Shown here: in pieces, positions 7,036 through 12,819 of the stretch
How positions within the stretch are numbered: the first letter of the stretch is position 1
Layout of the letters: each line of letters opens with the position of its first letter
DNA from: Candidatus Glassiibacteriota bacterium
GTDB taxonomy: Bacteria > Gemmatimonadota > Glassbacteria > GWA2-58-10
DNA: 14,056 nucleotides
Direction: 5' to 3'
Assembly: GCA_016934095.1 (NCBI GenBank)
Contig: JAFGTO010000496.1
Coordinates: forward strand, 1 to 14,056
Made by a program: the position numbers and the translations under genes
Notes under the pieces: generated by a model
Database searches by the model: none
What the model was told of the DNA's origin: nothing
Seen by the model: only the letters and a program-made list of their open reading frames with translations

Positions 7036-8334
7036 ATGGAAAAGGACAGGCAGGAGAACAGGCAGACCAGACGTGATTTCCTCAAGACCGGAGCGGTCGC
7101 TGCGACCTCCGCCCTGGCGGGCTTTTCCATCGTGCGTTCGGCCAGCGCCCAGGGTGCTGCCCGCTTCAAGGTCGGGCTGATTGGCTGCGGCGGCCGGGGG
7201 TCGGGTGCGGCGGAAAACTGTCTCAAGGCAGACCCCGGCGTGCGGTTGGTGGCCCTGGCCGACCTCTTCCAGGACCGGATCGATGACTGCCGGGCCGAGC
7301 TGGGCAATCCCAGCCGCGAGGACGGGGCGCTGCCGGGGTTCCAGGTCAAAGACGAGATGTGTTTCACCGGTTTCGATGCATTCAAGCGCCTGCTGGAAAC
7401 CGATGTCGACATCGTGATCCTGGCTACCCCGCCGCATTTCCGGCCGGAGCATTTCACCGCGGCGGTGGAGGCCGGCAAGCACGTCTTCACCGAAAAACCT
7501 GTCGGGGTTGATCCCGTGGGTATCCGCAAGTTCATGGCGGCCGGCGAGCAGGCAAAGGCCAAGGGGCTGTCCGTGGTGGCCGGCACCCAGCGCCGGCACG
7601 ACCCTGCCTACCTCGAGATGATCAAGCGCATTGGGGACGGCCAGATCGGGGAAATCCGCGCCGCACGCTGCTACTGGAACATGGGCGGCCTGTGGAAAAA
7701 AGACAGGAAGCCGGAGTGGTCTGACATGGAGTGGCAGCTCCGCAACTGGCTTTACTTCACCTGGCTCTCCGGCGACCACATTGTCGAGCAGCACGTGCAC
7801 AATATCGACGTGATCAACTGGGCCATGGGGACCCACCCGGTGAAAGCCTACGGGATGGGCGGCCGCCAGGTGCGCACGGACCCGGTGTATGGACAGATCT
7901 ATGACCATTTCGCCATCGATTTCCAGTACCCCAACGGCGTGCACCTGATGAGCATGTGCCGTCAGCAGGCCAATACCGACACCAATATCGGCGAAGAGAT
8001 AGTGGGAGCTGTCGGAGAGGCCCGCACCGGGGGTCAGAATATCATGCTGGTGGGGAGTTCCCCCTGGAGATACCGCGGGCCGAAGGTGAACCCTTACGAC
8101 CAGGAGCATATCGACCTGCTCGAGAGCATCCGTAAGGGGGAGCCGCTGAACGAGGCCCAGAATGTCGCCGAGTCCACCCTGACCGCGATCATGGGCCGCC
8201 AGTCGGCCTACACCGGGCTCGAGGTCAACTGGGATGAGTTCCTGGCCTCGGACCTGGACTTAAGCCCCGGGAAGTACGAATTCGGCCCCATGCCTGTCCC
8301 GCCCGTAGCGATGCCGGGAGTCAAGACCTCCTAG
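7036..8334 (+). CDS. Tat-exported Gfo/Idh/MocA family oxidoreductase
   Basis: A 432-residue protein. It opens with a Tat signal: twin arginines in TRRDFLKTG (11-19), a hydrophobic stretch to about 35 and an ASAQ-type cleavage site near 36-40. The Rossmann glycine motif VGLIGCGGRGSG starts at 46, the family EKP is at 153-155, GTQRRH is at 183-188, and the C-terminal domain carries GDHIVEQHVHNID (246-258) with histidines and an aspartate in the usual active-site region. The family performs NAD(P)-dependent redox chemistry on sugars and cyclitols. Tat export implies that the protein folds with its cofactor in the cytoplasm before crossing the membrane. The substrate is unknown. It is followed on the same strand by a SUMF1-like gene after 160 nt. 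Confidence 0.92.
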   Translation: MEKDRQENRQTRRDFLKTGAVAATSALAGFSIVRSASAQGAARFKVGLIGCGGRGSGAAENCLKADPGVRLVALADLFQDRIDDCRAELGNPSREDGALPGFQVKDEMCFTGFDAFKRLLETDVDIVILATPPHFRPEHFTAAVEAGKHVFTEKPVGVDPVGIRKFMAAGEQAKAKGLSVVAGTQRRHDPAYLEMIKRIGDGQIGEIRAARCYWNMGGLWKKDRKPEWSDMEWQLRNWLYFTWLSGDHIVEQHVHNIDVINWAMGTHPVKAYGMGGRQVRTDPVYGQIYDHFAIDFQYPNGVHLMSMCRQQANTDTNIGEEIVGAVGEARTGGQNIMLVGSSPWRYRGPKVNPYDQEHIDLLESIRKGEPLNEAQNVAESTLTAIMGRQSAYTGLEVNWDEFLASDLDLSPGKYEFGPMPVPPVAMPGVKTS

Positions 8335-8423
8335 GTCCCGGCAGGGAAGCCGCCGGCTTATCCCTCGGCAAAAAGCGGGAAAGCTGCGACCATTACCCGG
8401 CGAAATAACTTGAGATTCGCCGA

Positions 8424-8447
8424 CCTCGGACCGATCTGTCTCCGAGG
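8424..8447. repeat. Inverted repeat upstream of the SUMF1-like gene
   Basis: CCTCGGA at 8424-8430 and TCCGAGG at 8441-8447 form a perfect 7-bp stem with a 10-nt loop, between the Gfo/Idh/MocA stop and the next start. No T-run follows on either side, so it is not a standard intrinsic terminator. It could be an attenuating hairpin, an mRNA-stabilising structure or chance in GC-rich DNA. Confidence 0.4.
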
Positions 8448-8460
8448 CGCAAACATAGAA

Positions 8461-8473
8461 CCGTAAATTACGG
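8461..8473. promoter_or_regulatory. 13-bp palindrome, possible operator
   Basis: CCGTAA-A-TTACGG is a perfect 6-bp palindrome around a single base, 21 bp ahead of the ATG at 8495. The size and AT-rich centre are operator-like. No regulator gene is in the window to pair it with. Confidence 0.3.
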
Positions 8474-8494
8474 AATGATTATTCAGGGGAAAAG

Positions 8495-9601
8495 ATGAAG
8501 ATTTTCGAGCTTGCCGCCAGGGGCCTGGACCTCGTGGCCGCCTTTTTGAAAATGAGAATTGTCAGGCTGTGCGCTCTGGTACTCGCCGTGCTGGTCCTGC
8601 TGCTGGTGCTGACAGTGTTCGCCGTGCAGCTTTCCCGCGGCGACAAGTTCGCCGGGAAAAGGTTCGACCGGCCGGAGAACTACACCATGACCATCCCCGG
8701 CACGGAGATCAGTTTCGAGATGGTCTACCTGCCCGGCGGAGAGTTCGGGATGGGCAGCCCGGAGGACGAGCCCGGGCGCGAGCCGGACGAGGGCCCGGTG
8801 CACCGGGTGAAGGTAAGCCCGTTTTGGATCTGCGCTACCGAGGTGACCTGGGAGCAATACGAGCAGTATGCCATTATCCCCGATTCGACCATGCTGGATG
8901 CGGTCACCCTGGCCTCGCCGAAAATCAATCCCGAATGGATCAAGCGTTTTACCAAATGGGTCTTCCAGCGCACGGAGATGTTCGTCTGCGAGCTGGATGC
9001 GATCACCCGCCCCTCGCCCTATTACGGGGCCTATGACCACGGTATGGGCCGCAGGCAGAAACCGGCCATTGGGATGAGCCGGCTGGGGGCCGAGACGTTT
9101 TGCCAGTGGCTGTCCAAAAAGACCGGCGAAAAATACCGTCTCCCCACCGAGGCCGAGTGGGAGTACGCTGCCCGTGCCGGCAGCCCCGCCGCCTACTGCT
9201 TCGGGGACGACCCGTCCGGGCTGGAGAGATACGCCTGGTACGAAGACAACAGCGACTGGGAGACCCACAAAGTTGGCACCGGCAAGCCGAACGATTTCGG
9301 GCTCTATGACATGCACGGCAATGTCTGGGAGTTCTGCGCGGATGCCTACGACCCGGACTACTACTCCCTGCTGAGCGGGAAGCAGGTCGCGGCGGACCCG
9401 CTGCGGAAGAATTCGGACGACCTCAAGCCGGTGCTGCGCGGAGGTTCCTGGGATGACCCGCCGGAAGCCCTGCGCTCGGCCAGCCGCCTGGAGAAGCAGG
9501 ACTGGTGGAACGACAGGGACCCGCAGCGGCCGCGCGGCAGGTGGTGGCTGGTGGATGCCAACATGGTAGGGTTCAGGGTCGTCCGCTCGTTCGGGGAGTG
9601 A
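8495..9601 (+). CDS. Membrane-anchored SUMF1/FGE-sulfatase domain protein lacking the catalytic cysteines
   Basis: A 368-residue protein with AGGGGA as a good ribosome-binding site. One transmembrane helix lies at about 23-45 with a short basic N-terminus, so the rest probably faces the periplasm. The SUMF1 domain is clear: LPGGEFGMGS (79-88), EVTWEQYEQY (116-125), RLPTEAEWEYAAR (215-227), GLYDMHGNVWEF (269-280), LRGGSW (314-319) and GFRVVR (359-364). True formylglycine-generating enzymes carry two Cu-binding cysteines just after GGSW. Here that segment reads DDPPEALRSASR with no cysteine, so sulfatase activation is unlikely. Residues about 126-190 form an extra insertion ending in a TRPSPYYGAYDHGMG block, which I recall from other SUMF1 proteins of environmental bacteria. 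The function is unknown. No sulfatase gene is nearby. Confidence 0.88.
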   Translation: MKIFELAARGLDLVAAFLKMRIVRLCALVLAVLVLLLVLTVFAVQLSRGDKFAGKRFDRPENYTMTIPGTEISFEMVYLPGGEFGMGSPEDEPGREPDEGPVHRVKVSPFWICATEVTWEQYEQYAIIPDSTMLDAVTLASPKINPEWIKRFTKWVFQRTEMFVCELDAITRPSPYYGAYDHGMGRRQKPAIGMSRLGAETFCQWLSKKTGEKYRLPTEAEWEYAARAGSPAAYCFGDDPSGLERYAWYEDNSDWETHKVGTGKPNDFGLYDMHGNVWEFCADAYDPDYYSLLSGKQVAADPLRKNSDDLKPVLRGGSWDDPPEALRSASRLEKQDWWNDRDPQRPRGRWWLVDANMVGFRVVRSFGE

Positions 9602-9632
9602 GCCGGGTCCCCGGAGGCGCCCTGGAAATAGG

Positions 9633-9724
9633 CGGGGGGCGGGCTGGCATCCTTTTTGCGATCTCGCGGGAGGTGGGGAATCCGCAGATGGCAGCCGGGC
9701 AAAAAGGATGCCAGCCCGCCCCCG
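9633..9724. repeat. Long hairpin: 25-bp perfect stem, 39-nt loop
   Basis: The left arm 9635-9659 and right arm 9699-9723 are perfect reverse complements over 25 bp. One more C/G pair (9633 with 9724) forms if the G at 9634 is bulged. The arms read GGGGGCGGGCTGGCATCC then TTTTTGC, so the left arm carries a T-run and the right arm an A-run next to the loop. It sits between the convergent SUMF1-like and isomerase-like genes, 31 bp after the SUMF1-like stop. It may be a mobile palindromic repeat of REP or MITE type, or a transcript-ending or stabilising structure for both convergent genes. The T-runs lie on the loop side of the stem, not 3' of it, which argues against a plain intrinsic terminator. 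Confidence 0.8.
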
Positions 9725-9772
9725 TGGAGATACTTATAATCAAAGATTTTTAAGGCTCGAACTCCCTGCTCT

Positions 9773-9878
9773 TAAATCCCCCCTGGCCCCCCTTTGGCAA
9801 AGGGGGGAAACGGCCTCCCCATATATTATAGTAAGAAAAATCCTCCCCCTTTCGTAAAGGTGGATCGAGGGGGATTTA
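9773..9878. repeat. MITE/REP-like element with terminal inverted repeats and paired C5-6TTT hairpins
   Basis: TAAATCCCCC at 9773-9782 is the exact reverse complement of GGGGGATTTA at 9869-9878, giving 10-bp terminal inverted repeats around 106 bp. Inside the left end CCCCCCTTT-GGC-AAAGGGGGG (9787-9807) forms a perfect 9-bp stem with a 3-nt loop. Inside the right end CCCCCTTT-CGT-AAAGGTGG (about 9844-9862) forms a matching imperfect hairpin. The middle is AT-rich (ATATATTATAG). There is no coding capacity. From memory, C-run/TTT...AAA/G-run repeats of this look are dispersed in many bacterial genomes as non-autonomous elements. Copy number here cannot be known from one window. Confidence 0.7.
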
Positions 9879-9920
9879 TACATATACTTTACTATGTAAC
9901 CTGATTTCTGGTATACCTAA

Positions 9921-10826
9921 CTAGAACTTATCCGCCTCCACGATGGAGTTGAACACCGCCAGCGAGCCTTCCGGCTCCTGCTTGACCGAGGGGCTCAGCT
10001 CCAGCCCCAGGATCCCCTCGAACTTCAGCCCGTGGATCGCCCTGAACACGTTGCGGTAGTTGATCTCGCCAGTGCCCGGCTCGTGCCTCCCCGGCACGTC
10101 GGCAAGCTGGAAATAGCCGATCTCATCGTAATAGGCACGGATGTTGTTGATCAGGTTACCTTCCTCGATCTGCTGGTGGTAGATGTCGAAGAGGATCTTG
10201 ATAAAAGGGCTGTCCACGGCTTTCATCACCTCGTAGGCCTCATCCGAGCGGGCCAGGAAGTAGCCGGCGTGGTCCACCGGCTGGTTCAGCGGCTCGATTA
10301 CCAGGGTAACCCCGTGTTTTTCGACAATATCGGCCGCCCGGCGCAGGCTCTCCACCACGTTGGCGCGCTGGACGCCCCGGTAGACACCCGGGATCGCCAT
10401 GCCGGTGATCGCGGTGAGCCATTTGTTGCCGGTGATCCCGGCGTAGGTCATGGCCCTGGTGATCTCCTCGAGGAAAGCCGGGCGCTGCCCCGGGTCCACC
10501 ATGCCGGTCTTGTCCCAGCCCGAGGGGTTGGCCACGAAGACCCCCATCTGCAGGCCCAGCTCATCCATCCTCTTGCGCAGCAGCCCCGCCCTCTCCGTGC
10601 TCCAGCCCATCAGGCCGTTGAACTCAAAAGCCTTGAAGCCGAAATCGGCATAAGCGTCGAGGCGGTCCACAGGGTCCTGGATCTGGCCCATCAGGCCCAG
10701 GTTGGGGGCGTATTTCAGCTTGAAACTGTGAGCGGCCGCGGCCCCGGCTTCCCGCGCCGCGGACAGGGCGGAGGCGCCGAAAAAGCCTGCCAGGCCCTTT
10801 TTCAGGAAGCTTCTCCTGGTGTTCAT
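9921..10826 (-). CDS. Tat-tagged hydroxypyruvate-isomerase-like sugar isomerase/epimerase (TIM barrel)
   Basis: A 301-residue protein with ATG at 10824-10826 and CGGGAG a few bases upstream. A Tat signal opens it: NTRRSFLKKG, a hydrophobic stretch over about 11-22 and an AxA-rich cleavage region near 28-33. The body is an AP-endonuclease-2-type TIM barrel. The expected metal ligands occur in order: E178 (VIEPLN), D214 (ILFDIYH), Q240 (YFQLAD) and E276 (GLELSP). The block LADVPGRHEPGTGEINY (241-257) is a hallmark of the hydroxypyruvate isomerase (Hyi) branch. Hyi interconverts hydroxypyruvate and tartronate semialdehyde, but relatives act on other keto-sugars, so the substrate is open. An exported copy is unlike the cytosolic Hyi of glyoxylate metabolism. 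It lies downstream of ilvD on the same strand, 189 nt away. Confidence 0.88.
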   Translation of the reverse strand: MNTRRSFLKKGLAGFFGASALSAAREAGAAAAHSFKLKYAPNLGLMGQIQDPVDRLDAYADFGFKAFEFNGLMGWSTERAGLLRKRMDELGLQMGVFVANPSGWDKTGMVDPGQRPAFLEEITRAMTYAGITGNKWLTAITGMAIPGVYRGVQRANVVESLRRAADIVEKHGVTLVIEPLNQPVDHAGYFLARSDEAYEVMKAVDSPFIKILFDIYHQQIEEGNLINNIRAYYDEIGYFQLADVPGRHEPGTGEINYRNVFRAIHGLKFEGILGLELSPSVKQEPEGSLAVFNSIVEADKF

Positions 10827-10979
10827 AACAGTGCTCCCGAGGGCTGAAAGGTTAAGAGTTCACCAGTCTGCAAGAGAAGATCGTCAAGTCTCTGATAACG
10901 GTAATTTACAAGTTTACCGGGGCCGCGCAAGGCAAACGTTTTCCCGGCGGCCTTCAAGATTCAGAGTGCGGGGCACGGA

Positions 10980-11004
10980 ACCGGCAACAGGAATAGCTGC
11001 CGGT
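10980..11004 (-). repeat. Inverted repeat just downstream of ilvD
   Basis: ACCGGCA (10980-10986) and TGCCGGT (10998-11004) pair perfectly over 7 bp with an 11-nt loop, 12 nt beyond the ilvD stop on the minus strand. No T-run follows it on that strand, so its use as a terminator is doubtful. It may protect the ilvD transcript end. Confidence 0.35.
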
Positions 11005-11015
11005 CGGCCTCCGGG

Positions 11016-12707
11016 CTACTCATCGGTAACACAGCCCAGGGTGGCCGGGGAGACTGTTTTCCGGTACTTGAACAGCACGCCCCTGGTGTACTTAGGCTCG
11101 GGCGCCCGCCATTTTTCTCGCCTGGCTTCCAGCACTTTTTCCTCCACCTCTAGGGTGATGGTGCGCTTGCCTGCATCGATGACCACCCGGTCGCCGTCCT
11201 CGGCCAGGGAGATCGGCCCGCCGAGCGCTGCCTCCGGCGTAACGTGGCCCACCATGAACCCGTGGGTGCCGCCCGAGAACCTGCCGTCGGTGATCAGCGC
11301 CACTTCGCCGCCCAGGCCCGCGCCCACGATGGCCGAGGTCACTTTGAGCATCTCCCGCATGCCCGGGCCGCCCTTAGGCCCCTCGTAGCGGATCACCACC
11401 ACGCTGCCTGCCTGCACGCGGCGCTGCTCGAAAGCCTCGACAGTCTGTTCCTCCGAGTCGAAGACCCTGGCTGTGCCGGAGAACCTGGTGCCCTCCTTGC
11501 CGGTTATCTTGGCCACCGCGCCTTCCGGGGCCAGGTTGCCGTAAAGGACCTGGATATGCCCGGTCTTCTTGATCGGCCTCTCGAGCGGACGCACCACCTC
11601 CTGGCCTTCGGCCAGCCCGGGGACTGCCGCCAGGTTTTCCCCGAGAGTTTTCCCGGTAACTGTCAGGCAGCCGCCGTGGAGGTATCCGTTCTCGAGCAGC
11701 AGTTTCAGCACCGCCGGAACCCCTCCCGCCCGGTAGAGGTCCTCCATCAGGTACTTGCCGCTCGGCTTCAGGTCTGCCAGGTAAGGTGTGCGGTCGCTGA
11801 CCCGCTGGAAGTCATCGATCCCCAGGGGCAGGTCAACCGCCCGGGCCATGGCGATCAGGTGCAGCACCGCGTTGGTCGAGCCGCCCAAAGCCATGACAAT
11901 GGTCATGGCGTTCTCGAAAGCCTCGGCGGTCATGATGTCCCGGGGCTTGATCTCGCGCTCGAGCAGCAGGCGCATGTACCCGCCGACCCGGCTGCATTCC
12001 CCGGCTTTCTCGGGGCTGTCGGCCGGGTATGAGGAGCTGAAAGGCAGGCTCATGCCCAGGGCCTCGATGGCCGAGCTCATGGTGTTGGCGGTGTACATGC
12101 CGCCGCAGGCCCCCGGGCCAGGGCAGGCGTGCTGCTTGATCCGGTCCAGCTCATCCCGGTCGATCTTCCCGGCCAGCCATTCGCCGTACGCCTCGAAAGC
12201 GGAGACGATGTTGAGGTCCCTGCCGCAGTAGCGGCCGGCGCGGATGGTGCCGCCGTAGACCATGATCGCCGGGCGGTTGAGCCTGCCCATGGCGATCAGC
12301 GAGCCGGGCAGGTTCTTGTCGCAGCCGGGCACCGCCACCAGGCCGTCGTAGTAGTGGGCCCCGGCGTGGTCCTCGATGGAGTCGGCGATGATGTCGCGCG
12401 AGGGCAGGGAGAAGCGCATCCCCTCGGTGCCCATCGAGATCCCGTCGCTCACCCCGATGGTGTGGAAGATCCACCCCTTGACCCCGGCCCGCTCCAGGGA
12501 GCCCTTGATCCCGGCGGCCAGGGAGTCCAGGTGCATGTTGCAGGGGTTGAGCTCGAATCCCATGCTGACTATGCCAACCTGGGGCTTGCCCATGTCCTGC
12601 TCGCTCATCCCGGCGCCGTAGAGCATGGCCTGGGCCGCGGGCAGGGATGGGTCCCCGGTGATCCTCCGGCTGTATTTGTTCAGTACCGCCTGTTTGTCCT
12701 CGGACAT
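11016..12707 (-). CDS. ilvD: Dihydroxy-acid dehydratase
   Basis: A 563-residue protein of the usual length for the shorter IlvD branch. The enzyme removes water from 2,3-dihydroxy-isovalerate and 2,3-dihydroxy-3-methylvalerate in valine, leucine and isoleucine synthesis in the cytoplasm. The three Fe-S cluster cysteines are seen at C56 (NPCNMHL), C129 (GCDKN, with K131 as the metal-associated lysine) and C201 (GACGGMYTANT). The C-terminal block TDGRFSGGTHGFMVGHVTPEA is present and intact. An AGAGAGGA ribosome-binding site precedes the ATG at 12705-12707. Other ilv or leu genes are absent from the window, so ilvD stands alone between sugar genes. The related sugar-acid dehydratases of the IlvD/Edd family are an alternative, but the motifs and N-terminus (LNKYSRRITGDP) fit true IlvD better. 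Confidence 0.92.
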   Translation of the reverse strand: MSEDKQAVLNKYSRRITGDPSLPAAQAMLYGAGMSEQDMGKPQVGIVSMGFELNPCNMHLDSLAAGIKGSLERAGVKGWIFHTIGVSDGISMGTEGMRFSLPSRDIIADSIEDHAGAHYYDGLVAVPGCDKNLPGSLIAMGRLNRPAIMVYGGTIRAGRYCGRDLNIVSAFEAYGEWLAGKIDRDELDRIKQHACPGPGACGGMYTANTMSSAIEALGMSLPFSSSYPADSPEKAGECSRVGGYMRLLLEREIKPRDIMTAEAFENAMTIVMALGGSTNAVLHLIAMARAVDLPLGIDDFQRVSDRTPYLADLKPSGKYLMEDLYRAGGVPAVLKLLLENGYLHGGCLTVTGKTLGENLAAVPGLAEGQEVVRPLERPIKKTGHIQVLYGNLAPEGAVAKITGKEGTRFSGTARVFDSEEQTVEAFEQRRVQAGSVVVIRYEGPKGGPGMREMLKVTSAIVGAGLGGEVALITDGRFSGGTHGFMVGHVTPEAALGGPISLAEDGDRVVIDAGKRTITLEVEEKVLEARREKWRAPEPKYTRGVLFKYRKTVSPATLGCVTDE

Positions 12708-12755
12708 CTGTGGTTCCTCTCTCTGTAGTTTACGCCGGTACGGCCGGAATATCCG

Positions 12756-12774
12756 CCTGCCGCCTGACGGCAGG
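12756..12774 (-). repeat. Short hairpin between the GH109-type gene and ilvD
   Basis: CCTGCCG (12756-12762), loop CCTGA, CGGCAGG (12768-12774): a perfect 7-bp stem with a 5-nt loop in the 112-nt gap. It lacks a following T-run on the minus strand. It is possibly a weak terminator or attenuator, in which case ilvD would have its own promoter. Confidence 0.35.
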
Positions 12775-12819
12775 ACTCCGGCTTTTCCCCGGATGAGACA
12801 ATAGCCACTCTTTCCCTGT

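Noticed and set aside
6976..8109. Minus-strand open frame opposite the Gfo/Idh/MocA gene
   Set aside because: It is a shadow of a strongly supported gene, with no motif or start signal of its own.
9733..9900. CRISPR-like array in the repeat-rich gap
   Set aside because: The repeats are inverted, not direct, with no regular spacer units and no cas genes nearby.
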